Positions 23,560-42,577 of a DNA stretch of 64,000 bases are shown here, piece after piece. The number at the start of each line of letters is the position of its first letter. Position 1 is the first letter of the stretch. Both the position numbers and the translations under genes were made by a program. The stretch comes from Dreissena polymorpha (lineage: Eukaryota; Mollusca; Bivalvia; Myida; Dreissenidae), in the NCBI RefSeq assembly GCF_020536995.1, contig NC_068369.1, positions 17,486,921 through 17,550,920 on the forward strand, in the 5' to 3' direction. The notes below the pieces were generated by a model. The model saw only the letters and a list, made by a program, of their open reading frames with translations. It made no database searches and was not told where the DNA came from.

Positions 23560-26500
23560 TCATGCTTTCTCGTCTGCAATAAACATTGTTTTACATCAGC
23601 TCATTCTTCTATTAATAAAACATAGTTTCGACATGCTTTGGAACAATTGTATTCTTATAACTTTTATATTTTAAAGGCACAGTTGAAGTCCATTTCGTTA
23701 CATAAAATATCGTCCGTGCATACATGTAATTAGTAAATTCTTAACACTTGGTTTTGCTCTTTATTGAAATCATAAAGCCTTCATAATATGTATGTTATAC
23801 ACGAATACCCCACATACACATACTTTAAACTCAACATGCAGTTGACCAAGATATGACTAGCATATGAGAGCATTTCAAGAATCTGTTAAACGAAAGCCCA
23901 TATTTGCCGTAATACCTCTATGCTTTATTTGCTTGCCACTATCGCATTATGGACATGATGTTAGTCGTATATTGGCTTAATCAGGACATGGGACATATTT
24001 ATAAATTAAACAGAGATCAGTCGACTGAAAATTCGATACCTGTTCATTAAGCAGGTGATATTACAAAGTAACAGTAGCAAATTGACGGTTATCTAATACC
24101 AAACTAGTTAAATGGTCAATAATGGCTTATCGATGTTAATCTAGTCTCTGGGTAAAAATAAGTTATTGAATAAATATTGCTTTCTTAGACCGGATTTATA
24201 CCAACGATATGACAACAGTTCTTTCTCTAAGACATAATCGTCGTAATTTTAGCTCTTTATCCTAAATAGCAATAATATTATCAATTCAATTTCGCCATGT
24301 GTTCAATGGACACAAATTGCACAGACCAGCATGGCCTTTAAGCACATACATGGTATACTAGTCAATTAAGTTTTCAATTCAAAACGTGCTTTAAAAACAG
24401 TGTAACACAATCAGATAAGTATTCATTTACAGGTGGCTAACTTACATGAGGTTCGCATTCGTCGCCATTTGAGAAGGAACACCAAGGCAGCACAAATACC
24501 AAGGACCACGATGACCGACCCCACTACAACGCCTACGACAACGCCCGGTGAAACGGGATGCAACGGGTCAAAGTTCTTCGGAGAAGCTGAAATATTTGAA
24601 TTTGAACATTGTATTCTTAGGGCGAATACGCGAGGAATTTGTATACCATGTGTAAAAAAAGATTACAAACATCTCCTAACTAATCAGACAGAACCGTAAA
24701 CGTGTTGTATATGGCTCCATGTTAATGAATGCGTTCAATAAGATTTTGTGATATTTTAGCGGCTTATCTAATGTTGTAAATGCCTCATGTTTCATTGTAT
24801 AGTAAAATATGACATATTCAATTGCCTAAGCTAGCATTGAAACGCCTTTTAAACAGGGCGAAATTCTAAAATGACAGCCTATATTAAAAATTCATACGCA
24901 CCAAACTATATACTAAAACTACATAACTTTTGAACATTTCGACCTCAAGAGGCTACATGTATTTGTTAATAAACGTCAAATATATCTTTTAGATTGAGAT
25001 AAGTTTCAATGATACGTGCGAGATTCAGGGCTTGTAAAAATGTAAGTGCACACATGATGTTGTAAACTTAACTGTGGGATTGATACAACTGGCAGTAATA
25101 CTTTATTCGTTTTGCGCGTCGACTGAGTTTGTATTACGTCTCAAAAGAGGCATTCCGATAATAGTGCAGATATCATGACAAGAAAAGCTTAATTAGTCAC
25201 CTTGCGTTGTAAATGTTATAGGCTGTGAAAATCCCCTGTATCCTCGTTGATTTTCCGCGACAACCGATATGTTGTAGAACGTGTTCTCGTTGAGTCCGTT
25301 AACCACGTGGGTCCAAGTCTGGTTGATTCCATGCGTTGTCGAGTTGTCGTAGATATAGCTGGTAAGCTTAAAGAGCCACAGACAAATGTATTCATTGCAA
25401 GGTCTATTCAGGGTGATTCAAAATTAGTCCGGGCGGTAAACTTTTTAACATTACACTTTTCGCGGTAATTATTTTATAAGCTTTTGCAAATTAATTCCTT
25501 TTATATTTTCGCGATATTATTTTAAACTTAATTCTAAAGCTTTTAAAATACATATGTGCTCTATCACGTTATAATCGACGTAAATTATTTTCCGATGAAT
25601 ATTTTAAATGTATAATGCATAGCGTCAACAGGTTTAATCGCCCGCTGCTTCTCACTGACCATTTCAAGTATTTCAAGTAGGCAACCCGAGCATTAATCAT
25701 TATCAGATTGTGTTGTATATGTTTTTGGTCATTTGCCTTGAAGAAAATACCATCGGACGGGGATTTCTCTGATGATAATATTTATCGACATTGCAATAAT
25801 CATATACAGTCACATGATATTTGCATATTACCTTCTAGCATAATACGTGTATGGGTATATAGCATCATGCGTAATTTCGACTCTACGTTTTCGGACACCT
25901 GTATTTTGTAAATATTTTTCGTATATAAGTTTTCGGACACGAACAATAAAAATTATTTTTAAGTGTCCGAAAACATAGAGTAATTACGGTAAATAGACGA
26001 AATGATACATTCAGATAGATAGAAACAGTTTCAAAACAAATAAAAAAAACTTTTAGTCCACAGTAAAACATAAATCAATTATCTCCCCTTAAAGCATCGT
26101 TGTCGTACATTCGGATTGGCTTTGTTATCTTGAATTATTACCGAAGAAAAAGTGTTTCCATTGTAAAGTCTCATGACAATGAAGTGTTGCTGAGAACCCA
26201 TGTCGAAACCTGACGTCCACCGGACCGTGACGCTTTGGTCTGTGACGTTGTAGATATGAACATCACGAGGGGTCTCCGGGAAACCTTAACAAGTAAATAA
26301 TATGGAATAAAAACATTCCGTAGATCTACGATTTTCCAGTATTTGAATTTGTCCTCGCCGATTTTGTATCAGCATGCATAAGGCTGTTAATGCAAGTAAA
26401 CATTCGTAAACGAGCAATAATAAGACATTCAAATGTTTATTGAATTTCATAACAACATTATGTATTCCATCTGATTTTGATTGCCTCATTCCTGTTGTGT

Positions 26501-29500
26501 TATTTGGATTTACAATTTAAAAGTATAAACAAACAGGCGAAAAGGCTGTCAGGCTAGTTCAAGTACCGGAACATGTGTTTTTCTTCAGTGGTTATTGTAA
26601 ATTCTTATTCGACATCGTTTACGGATATGTAAAACCGTTAATAACGGATATATTATTTACATTCTTCCTACATGTCTGTTATACGTTCAACAAATGTTTA
26701 AACTTTGTAATATACCACCACCAACCATTTGCAGTAAGTTGCATCGTTGCCGTATACGTCCCATATTCATTCTGTAACATTATGGTGTAGTTCCCAAAGT
26801 CACTGAAAAGAAATATATATATAATTCGTATACCTCTCAAAACATAGTTGTACAATCTATATCGCCCCAGCGGAACAAAAAGGTACTATGTGCCTTCTAA
26901 CTTCAATGTCACATGGTACATTTTGCACCAAGGGCGATATTAATAGTTACAGGGTTAGTTACAAATCCGATACGGGATATACGGTTCTGTGGAAAACCGA
27001 AGGTCGAGCCCCGATATTGTTTTCCACAAAACCGTATATCCCGTATCAGGTCAGTGACTAACCCTGTACCGATTATATCACGCTAACAACTTTCCATCTC
27101 ATCAAATAAACAAACAATGTTTTTTTATAACTAGTATTACTGTATCGAAAATATTAACTGCCCAATATAAAATATTAACTGCCCCATATAAAATATTCTA
27201 CTGCCCCATATAGTCTACTGACACCATATAGAATATATGGGGTAAGCATGTGACGTCAAACAGCCAATAAGAGAAAGGTATTTTGTAGCTTGCGTGATAT
27301 ATGGTTATGTATTCCATTCTTTAAATGAGCTATACAGTATAATAATATGAATATATCAATACTGTAATTATATTCAAGGATAACACAATTGGTTTATTAA
27401 TAATGTGAATTTGTAACACGATACCAATACCTAAACAAGCCTTCATACGTCCTCAAACTGAAATGCACTTCAATCGATAAAGTAATAGTATAGGTCACAG
27501 GTGATATATACAAGTTGGTCATATGCACCTAACAAAACGTACTCCGGACAATCCGAATATAGTTAAGGCAGTAATCGAATTAAACTTCGTATGTAGCGCA
27601 TCCATATTGTAGGCACATTCGTGTGCATTTTCGATAATATAAGATTAGATTGTTTAAGACGTTGCATCGAGGCTCAATGTACCTGACTTTAACAGGATTC
27701 CAGTGGTCCCACACCAGTTCCGTCCGGTCCGGCCAGTCGCTGATTGCAACCCTCATCGGTTGACCGTCCGGTCTTGACCATATTCTCTTAGGACGTGGAT
27801 AGGATGTAAAGTTTAAGGTCACTGTTGCTGGTTGTCCAACCGACCCCTCGAAACTGAAGCTCTGTCCCCATACCGGCCTTGGAGGACCTGGAGTAAGGAA
27901 TAAGTGGACATACGGTTGCAACTATGTTTTATTTATTAATCATCTTTAATCAATCCAGAACATTATCAACCCTCAGAGGCAATTTCATACCGGGCCTTAG
28001 TGTTTCAATGTAATCGATATTACGCATATATCATGTGGCAATCTCATGCAGCGGGATGTGTACGTCCTAAATCAGCATACTTCATGTTTTGATGACTTGC
28101 TATAATATTATTGAATGTATTTAATATATATTTCATCAGGTCTTTTCACATTACGATGCTTGTTATTTACGTTTGGGATAATAACCTAGATTGAAAAATC
28201 TTGAAGGCTTAACGGTATTTGAACCTGAGTCCAAGCAAGCTTGGTAGTTAATCCGTGGAAGTATACAGGCGCCGTGTTGCAATTGATATGATGTCCGCCT
28301 AGCGACTGGGAGGTCACTGGTTCGATCTCAACCGTGGGAGCGTTATTTTGATCTCCCCAAAAGACACAAAGTACTGGTTCTAGGCCCAGTTATGGACTCG
28401 GGAACGTTTTGTATAAACAGTAAGTACTCTAAATACAATCGAGGTCAAATAAATAGGTTTAAACCATGTGTGTCTCAATGCTGTAAATAACTTCAATGCA
28501 CAGTAGCCGTATACTCTATGCTTCTGGTAAAACTAAACAAGGTTTTGGAAATAACCTTTAAACCAATATTAATAATTAAATAAACGACGAAACGAGAAAG
28601 GGACCGTATATCTAAATAGCAAAATCATGGCAAGACAAATTAAGGGAACTCACACAACACGGTTAAGTTTGCCCCTCGTGTAACGTTCTTTCCGTGACTT
28701 AACCGGTTGTAGCCTGTACAAACCCACAACCCCATGTCCTCGCAGCGAGCGCTTGGTGACTGCAGTGTTGCATCACCAGACACGGTTGCACTCATCATTG
28801 CCTGGCCAGTGTTTAGGTTCATGATAGTCCACGTGGGATCGGGGTGTGCCTGAAAGTTGCAACCGATGCTGAACGTGGCGTTTTCCATGATAATCGTCGG
28901 TCCGAGGTTGAATCGGTCGATCTCCGCTGGGTCTAGTTGGATTACAATTGTAAGATTTGGTATAAATTTAGAAACGGTAAATAGTCGGTCAATCCCAAAT
29001 TGTAACGGACAACAAAAATATATCAGAACATCGCTGTTCACATTGAATAAATATTAAGTGTTTGCTGAAATCAAGGTGCAATCAACGAATTGAGATGTAC
29101 CATGTTACGTTATTAGCAAACATATGTAAGAACAAGTTACGTAACGTAATCATATAGCTACCATTTAATAAACAACAACTTTTCAGCCATATGTCAGCAT
29201 TTAAGTATTTTAGCCAATATTTTAGGCTTTCACCGTTAAGTTTACCCTGGCATTAATGATTGTTACCGTAGATTTATATTGATTGTAATACGTCGTTTGT
29301 CATGATGTGTTTTTTATTTTAAAAAAAAACAAATTGATAAACACAAAGTTACATTAAGTGGTATTAAAAGAATGTGTAAAATTACTGAATTATCGGACGT
29401 ACATTCTACATCCACTGTGATGACGTCAATAGTAATGTTGGCTCCGGTCGCGTTGAAGTAAGGAGCGTCCGTCATATTCAAGGCGTAGCAGACGTATTGA

Positions 29501-30761
29501 CCGGAATACGTCCGGTCGATGTTGAAAATCAGGAGGTCGGTTCCATTCTGCCTGAAGGGGTGCCTTGAGTCGTTTTTGGCCCAGTACACTTCGATGTCCG
29601 GTAGGACCGTGGCGTTACAGCGTACGATCAAATTGTCGCCTTCTACACGTGTGTACTTGCTAAGATTAGATGTAACGATCTGAAGTCCTTAATAAAGAAA
29701 TATTTTACGTATGAACAATGTTCACATAGTGAAGAAATCCAAAAAATTATTGACAACATTATGATATACCATACACACTACGATATTAAGAGATTACGGG
29801 TTTTGATTTCGGAAATCAATGTTATACAGTATAGGTATGTTGCATTGAAAAAAATTCAACATATACCTTTTTGGGTTATAGCATTGTACTTAGCAATCTT
29901 ACGTCAAAGACCTATGAATTGTCTATTTTTGCACTGGGGATAAGTCTTATAAATACAAGAAATGGGAAGAAAAATTGGGCTACATAGTGGACGTTATATT
30001 TTTCTTGTGACAAACAATAGCTTGATAAGGAATATTTAACTAAAATACCGATACGGTGCCAATTACTTTTACATTTACAGTTGGCATTCGAAAATGTCAC
30101 ATGGAAGCTTATTTGCTTCTTTGGAGCAAACGACACAAGCTCATGGATGCCTACCTTAGACGACTCTCATGAAGAACTTTTTAGACATTGATTGATCATT
30201 TTGAGTTTGCAGATTCAATAAAACATCGTCTACGGAGAATTATGAATATTTTTATTAACAGCAATACTTATTTCATACACTGTTGTACATAGCTTGACTA
30301 TTGCTAACACGCTTCCAACTCACACATTTTATCCAATAAACATTTTAAGAGAGCTACAATAAAGTTATCCCATAAGTTACAAAAACCGTATTATAAGCGT
30401 TTACAAACAGATAGTCGAAGAACTTTGCGCTTGGTCAAGAGAAATTTAATGTTTGTAATTGTATTATTACTTAATTATGTGCACATGACACCTGGTTTGT
30501 GTGTTTTTCTCGAAAATTAAAGGCTTCTATAATACATTACTTTATTTGTTTATTTTGTATGATCGTACAGCGACATTAAGACAGCCACCTTCATGTAATT
30601 TTATATATAAAAGAATGTATACTAGTGTTAGTTTGCCAATCGTACGCCAGCGTCACAATTAGACAACATATACAATAAAAGAATACATTTAAACCTATAA
30701 CAATTTCAAACTTACCTACTAATACAATACATTTCGTTAATAGCCGATCCATATTGAACAT
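23560..30761 (-). CDS. IgSF/FN3 type I membrane receptor, paralogue 2 (complete, 451 aa)
   Basis: Nine exons: 30716-30761 (signal peptide MFNMDRLLTKCIVLVG), 29403-29687 (Ig1), 28654-28932 (Ig2), 27683-27887 and 26726-26802 (Ig3), 26142-26284 and 25201-25366 (FN3), 24446-24586 (membrane helix), 23560-23573 (last codons, TGA). They sum to 1356 nt, an exact frame, with GT-AG at every junction. Ig1 (about 16-110) has VRCNAT, VYWAKND and GQYVCYAL. Ig2 (111-203) has IGCNFQ, TWTIM and GLWVCTGYN. Ig3 (204-297) has RIWSRPDG and SDFGNYT but no cysteines. FN3 (298-400) ends with GLNENTFYNISVVAENQRG. The helix is at 416-439 and the tail is KWRRMRTSYEKA, with no signalling motif. About fifteen N-glycosylation sequons. 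Probably adhesion or recognition at the cell surface; ligand and partner unknown. The tail is too short for a kinase, so signalling would need a partner. Confidence 0.92.
25869..25990. mobile_element. Small foldback element in a gene 2 intron
   Basis: CGACTCTACGTTTTCGGACAC near 25878 is matched in reverse complement by GTGTCCGAAAACATAGAGT ending near 25981. Similarity extends a few bases outward (CGTAATT and AATTACG), and a third GTTTTCGGACACG lies between. Consistent with a short MITE in the intron between the two FN3 exons. Confidence 0.6.
26930..27087. mobile_element. Inverted-repeat MITE in the Ig3 intron of gene 2
   Basis: Arms of about 50 bp: ACAGGGTTAGTTAC, then GATACGGGATATACGGTT and GTGGAAAAC on the left, mirrored on the right up to CTGTACC. 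Weaker pairing (GCGATATTAATAG against GATTATATCACGC) extends the arms. The matching intron of gene 1 (334-843) is about 370 bp shorter and lacks it, so the insertion came after the duplication. Confidence 0.75.
28256..28450 (+). mobile_element. tRNA-derived SINE in a gene 2 intron
   Basis: A Pol III B-box-like GGTTCGATCTC at 28319-28329 follows a tRNA-like stretch (ATGTCCGCCTAGCGACTGGG). After it comes a body with GTGGGAGCGTT, TTGATCTCCCC and AAAGTACTGGTTCT. The same body recurs in reverse at 49262-49400. The homologous intron of gene 1 runs through this point without it. SINE family not assigned. Confidence 0.75.
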
Positions 30762-33700
30762 CCAATAATTCGTTTGTCAACTGAATTTTAGTTGTAATTC
30801 GGTTGGTTTATAGACATTGTGTTATCATAAAATATACTAAAAGTCCAATATCATTCATAGTCATTGCTAAGTTTATAACAACGGTTAACACATCAACACT
30901 ATGTCGTATATGATAACGGCGATAAGATATCGTTATTAAAGGAGCATGACACGTTTGTGATTTGACATTAAAACAAGAATTGCATGCGTCGGTCAATACA
31001 TGTAGCGGGATTCACAAAGGAAACCCCATTGCCCCATGTGGTATTGTTCTCATCATCTATGCCAAGGTATACACTACACTTCACAAATATGTGAAGAACA
31101 ATAAACAGCAAGAAATACACTAGTTTTTTTTTTTTCCATTTCTTAATACGAGCGTATGCACCTTAGCGTTAAAAGATCCGTAGTTTATACTGCATAAAGA
31201 TGGTCCCGTTAAGGGTAAGTAAGCAACAACATTTATATATATGTATAGGTGGGTGTCTGAACGATACTTTTTCGCTTGCTCGATTGTTTTATTGTTTGTG
31301 TGTTTCCCTAATATTAAGTGAAAAATTTAATCGAATGTAATCCAAATGAAAATCGTTGTCAACAAAAACACAAAAATACAGTTCAATCAGATATCCAATG
31401 AAGAAATCAAGACTTTTCCTTACTTAAAAATCTGGAGAAAAACTGTGCCCGTATCACCGTTTGTAAACTACATAGACGTATCCCTTCGTTATTAAAAATG
31501 ATTATATCATAATTCGGTTATAACCTTTAATATTTTTTTTTGCAATGTTCGATTTAGAACACACGTGCTAGAAGCGATCACCCTCGAAATTTAGAGATAT
31601 TATATTGCGAAATTAGGGTCAACGTTTAAGACAACGATGAACGATGTTAAAATCTGCAGTAACGTTCATAATTTATTGTATACTTAATGCTACAATAGCA
31701 TATTTGATATGTACGGGTTCGTTTTGAAATCCCTATTGCGCTATAAGAAAGACATCAAATGATGAAAGTAAATGCGTATCAAAGTTAACCAATATATTTA
31801 TGAAAAAAATACTTTTGCCAGAAATTTATAATATCAAAATTGAATGTTCTTCAAAAGCTCATTGCAAGACAATTTACAGTAGCATATTTCAAACTATGTA
31901 CATTATAAAGAACTTTCCAGAGGCAAGGTATTCAACGCATTTTGTCCTAATTTGAAAGTAAATTGATTGGAATGTTCAGACTTGTCCTTTTTACATTATT
32001 GCAGAAAAGGGGTCTTGATCATATACACGTGTTTTGAATAACGTTTACATGGATGCTAAAATGTTTAATTTCTAAGTATAATATTCGTTATTACTCATTA
32101 GTTGTTACATGATAGTTTCTCTTCATAACGTTTGACAATTCCCCCTTGCTTTCTGCACAACGATAGAGTATTATATTAAGAATAGAATGTATTACTGACA
32201 TATTTCGCATAAAGGTAACACCATTGATGATCCTGCGATATATAACTCAAGTTCACAAGACATGTTAAGCGTCTAATGGTTTGTTAGGTATTGATTACAG
32301 GATTTTCAGACCCAATCACAATGATTGTTTGGACCAAACGCATACGTGTTTTCGAATGACACTGGTGTACGTCAAGGGTAGGAAGTTTAGCGTTCTTGTA
32401 TCATGAATGAGACAAAAGTGAGCGATTTATATATGGGTTTTTTAATTAAACATGTATTTGTAAATATTTAGGAAAAAGAACATCAATTTTGGACCTTAAT
32501 GTTTAGGAGACCGCAACAGTAATTGATCGGTATACCGAGAACTTTACAAAATTTGTATCTGTATTGTTGATTAGTTGGAATGTGGAAAAAGGCAAGAAAA
32601 ACTACTATTATTTAAAACATTTTAACAAAAACCATCGTTTGTTGTCGTTTTAAATCAAATTTATTTCACACAATACAACTTTTTTTATCTAAACATGTGT
32701 CGGAAATAAAGATGAGTTTTATGAAGTCAAAGCATCGGAACTCAAACTAATTACAAAATATAAAACACACATTTACATAAAATAATTTACTATTAAGTTT
32801 TATATTTGAATATCACCCAAAACATGCATCATAATACATAACATCATATGGCATATTTGACGTATTCAAATATAAAATAATCATGCAGCATGATTCATTA
32901 CATCATATGGAATATTTGACCTATTCAAATATCATATTATCATGCATCATGTAACATTATATCACATTGACCATTTGATGTATACAAATATCATTTGACC
33001 AATCCAGTATGCCTTGGCTGTTTCATACTCATCATAAGAATAGAACCGACCTAGAAAAAACAACGACTAATCTTGTCATTGACATTTGACACATAATTCA
33101 CAAGCAGAACAAAACTAAAGGTAAATCAATTGCATAAAAATGTTATGCGTGCAAGGCGAAGAGGTCGTATTGCCCGAGAACAATCGGCCAACTAAAGCTG
33201 TAATAAAAATTCAGTATCATGGTGAACAATTCTGTATTCTCTGTCAGGTGTCAGGGTCGTGTTTCCCGGCTGATTGAATGCGCGTATGTCAGGACCAGGT
33301 GTTCTTATTGCAGAAAAGTGATTAGGCCGGTATCCCCGCAGCTCTACAAGAATATATATTAAGGCAAGATGTGCACTGTAAATCTAAATGAGATTGCCTA
33401 TGTTTCTGATGTCTTTTGAGTTTAGTACGTCGTATATCATTTTCATTAATAGGTTTCATCTCAGTTCTCAGATGTAAATGATGTGTTGCTGTTCGTCGTT
33501 ATGCGACAATCAAACGACGATGTTCATAATGGCCTTTAGGGCGTTGGAAGTTGTAGGAAATCGGTTACTGAGTAGCTTTTATGTGGCTAGTATGATATAT
33601 ATTATTGAACAGACCTCCGACAATAAAATCTTTAAAGAGAACCATAACAAACCAACCTGTACGTCCCTTTAAATTAGTTATTTTTATTTAGTCATTTGGT

Positions 33701-35909
33701 TTCTCTATTCTTGGAAATCTTGAATTATAAAGCAAGAACAACATCTTAGCATGAAATAAGCGTTAAGAAAACAAAGAAGATTGTTTCGGCAATGGGTGTC
33801 TCTTGCATTGATTATTTCTTTTAATCGTGATGCTATGCGGTTAAATTGTATATACGTTAATGTTAAATGTTTATTTTAAACATAGTACATGATTATTTAA
33901 GATGAAACAATTTATTAGCGGTTTGGTGTTTTGTGTTTACTTATTTTTCGCGTAGAGCTGGACTGTTATTTGATTCTGGTTTATGAAATAATAATCTTCA
34001 TTTTTAAATCTGAGTTTCCAGTAGCTGAAGAAGGTCTGATAATCTAAATAACTGGATCTCAGAAGACGTTCCTATCAAAGTAAAATGCGTTATCAACATC
34101 ATTCCAACCAACGTATCTTCTATAAGAGATACATTAGCAGAAAAAACATCTGGATCACCAAAATAATAGTGGAACTTTGAAGGATGTATCGAATGATTAT
34201 ATCATTTAACATCTTCAGTCTTATTGTTCTTGATAATTATTAATAGGAAATTAATAGCAACTTTCGCAGTCTTCAAGACGACATTTTGAAAGTTCACTAC
34301 CTTATTATGCATTATGGTCAAGATTTGTGCGGCCAAAATCGCATTATACGTGAAAACGTTGCATAATTGCCTTGATAATCCAATATATTCGTAAATGTAT
34401 AAAAATAAAGGCGTAAATATATGGCGGAGCCGGGGAGGGGCTTGATAACGATACTTTCCATTGGGCCAGTTTTGACTCGCCCGGGCTATCATGGAGCCAA
34501 GCCTCGGCTCCGTCATTTATTGATTTGTTTTATACAATCGTTTTTCAATATCATTTATATTTGTTTGATTGAGTTCTGGGTTTTAGTATATTTTCAATAG
34601 GCGACATAACGTGTGTAGAGTGATGGCGTAATTTGTTCCAACAGTATAGAGGTAAAATATAACCGAAATATAGCTTTTCATGTTGTACATAAGTGCGGAT
34701 GAATGTAGAAATAACATATTCGCAAAAGGATCTGCTCTAAAGCTTGTACATATCTTAATCAGTTGTTTAAGTATAACAATAAACGGAACTTAAAGAAGTT
34801 GCTAACAGGTGATCTTTTTTACCTTTGACCTAGCTAAACATTGTTAGAAGTTTACTTAAGCCTGTGATTGTACATTCATTATGTTAACTTGTTAAACAGC
34901 AAAACTCCTTTAAAGGTAAAACATTGACATGCTTGTTGCTCGGTGACTTATTCGGCCGAACATTTTCCGTGTTATGGATGTCACGTGTATGGTGTGTGTA
35001 TGTATTCATGTTTTCGTCGGTAAGAGCTGTTTCTGTTACAGCCGGTATCATTGGCGTCGAGACACCCTTTGACTCGCGGTATTTAACTCCAAAGTCAGTT
35101 AGATTTAAAAGTTATGATTATATCATTCTTATGATTATGTTTGTGTTTGAGACTTAACAATCAGTTTTTACCTTTATTTTATATGAATTACTTTAATTGA
35201 AACGTTTAATTAATTCTTCAATGTACACTCACATTTCGGCGTTCGTCTTACTGTTAACGGTTTCGTCACATGACCGAGATCAACAACGCCATAATTTAAT
35301 TGCTAACTTCAAATCAATATTTGCAACTGACACAACAGTAAAAATATGTTTCAATAGGAAAATCGTTTGAGATTTGCAAATATCATGTCTGTCATAGTTT
35401 CTTTCTATGACGTCAAATGCGCCCATTTCAGATTCACCGGGGATATTATTAACAATACACTGCGGTGTTGCGTTGCACTTTTTGATGCTAACATTTATAT
35501 AGCGATAAACAGGTTGTTACGTTCTATAAAGTTACAAATGTATTTAGAACATTAATTGTGATTGTCCATCACAATAAAGCCAATGTAGACGGAATACACT
35601 TAAAATGCGCATATCCACATAGTCACATATATTAACAGACACGAAGTTGTTCCTTTGTATGTGTGGCTCGAACTTCAGCGCCGATGACTGTTTTCATCCC
35701 TCAGATGTTAATTGTTTGTGTAGTAGGCGGACACTTTCATCTGAAGTATATACAAACAAATAAAATATAACAAGGATTATTTATCTTTTTTGTGAATATG
35801 TGACGAAATATTAATTATTGTTTGTTGCAAAAGTCTTTTATCAGTTTATATATTTATATTTTTAAAATCAAACATATCAATGTGGAACATTGTGTATGTA
35901 TCTGAACAT
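30762..35909. other. Intergenic: 5' flank of gene 2 and 3' flank of gene 3
   Basis: 30762-31700 aligns with the 5' flank of gene 1, so it should include the gene 2 promoter; no core element is clear enough to place. Between about 32780 and 33000 the word TCATATGG with AT-rich surroundings recurs. A short inverted pair (GGCGGAGCCGGG and CTCGGCTCCGTC) spans about 34424-34515. Open frames at 34202-34516 and 34924-35157 have no recognisable domain and I take them as chance. No gene seen. Confidence 0.45.
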
Positions 35910-41401
<5,492 letters not shown>

Positions 41402-41452
41402 CTGAAAACAACAGGGGCAATAATATACCTTATATAGAGATATAATTGTGTC

Positions 41453-41682
41453 TTGTTCTGTGAAAGCTGGTCATCATGCATGTGCGTAAAGTGTCGTCCC
41501 AGATTAGCCTATGCAGTCCGCACAGGCTAATCAGGGACGACACTTTCCGCTTAAATGGTGTTTAACCGAAAATCTAGTTTAAGCGGAAAGTGTCGTCCCT
41601 GATTAGCCTGTGCGGACTGCACAGGCTAATCTGGGACGACACTTTACGCACATGCATTAAGCCCAGTTTTGTCAGAACATGA
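41453..41682. mobile_element. Long-palindrome MITE (GTGTCGTCCC family)
   Basis: Two arms of about 90 bp pair almost perfectly: GCATGTGCGTAAAGTG, TCGTCCCAGATTAGCC, GTCCGCACAGGCTAATC and GACGACACTTTCCGC on the left, their reverse complement on the right, around a loop near 41552-41578. Outer ends TTGTTCTG and CAGAACAT also pair. I recall this palindrome as abundant in dreissenid mussels. It sits just upstream of the first visible gene 3 exon, within an intron if the gene continues. Confidence 0.8.
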
Positions 41683-42290
41683 CTCAATTTATGCACAAGA
41701 GTCTGATGTATTGCCTTATAAAAGTTTTTTTTTTACTCATAAAGATAATAAACTCATATTAAAATGAAATGCTAGCTGTCGTCAATAAAAAGCTTTCTTA
41801 AACGAGCGTTGTAGGTAAAAATACATATAATGCAATAAAGAATTTTAATATACAAAATGGTATATGTAATGACCATTTGGTTATTATAATGTATAGATAT
41901 AAGCCATGAAGTTTAACTCTGTATACATGTACAAGCATCAACATGACAATGTTTAAATCGCGTTTCTTTTATTATAATATTGCAAAGATTACCTCAACGT
42001 TATATTTAAAAGATTCAGTCGCCTCATCAAATTGGTGTCAGAGTGGTTTGCTGGTATTTTCAGGCCCTGGTCACTTGTACATGACGTATTTACAGGGAAA
42101 AGAAAACAAAGGTTACTGCTTGATCCAGTAAAATGTGAAACATCATTATCTAATATAGTTGTTACTCGTAAAACCAGATTGGTACAATATGGGTTGAGCT
42201 ATGAAAAACTAAGTACATGTGTTTATCATCGCCATGGTGTAAATGTAGAAAGTCAAATATATTTATTCAAATAATTACAGAATCAATAAA
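41683..42290. other. No gene seen
   Basis: AT-rich sequence with short chance frames only (for example 41943-42131 and 42032-42274). Confidence 0.4.
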
Positions 42291-42336
42291 TAAATAAGGA
42301 AATAAATACACAAATGAATAAAGAAAGAAAGAGTGA

Positions 42337-42432
<96 letters not shown>

Positions 42433-42515
42433 AATGAATAAATAAATAAATTAATCTCAATGAATAAATAAATACATAAATAAACAAATATATATTTATT
42501 TATTTAGTTATTTAA

Positions 42516-42576
<61 letters not shown>

Positions 42577-42577
42577 C
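42291..42577. repeat. Tetranucleotide tracts (AATA)n, (GAAA)n, (TTAG)n
   Basis: AATA-like words, then (GAAA)n at about 42323-42434, AATA/TTTA words to about 42510, then (TTAG)n to about 42575. The minus-strand open frame here is only Phe, Leu and Ser runs. Confidence 0.95.

Noticed and set aside
42275-42487. 70-codon minus-strand frame
   Set aside because: Phe, Leu and Ser runs read from the (GAAA)n tract.
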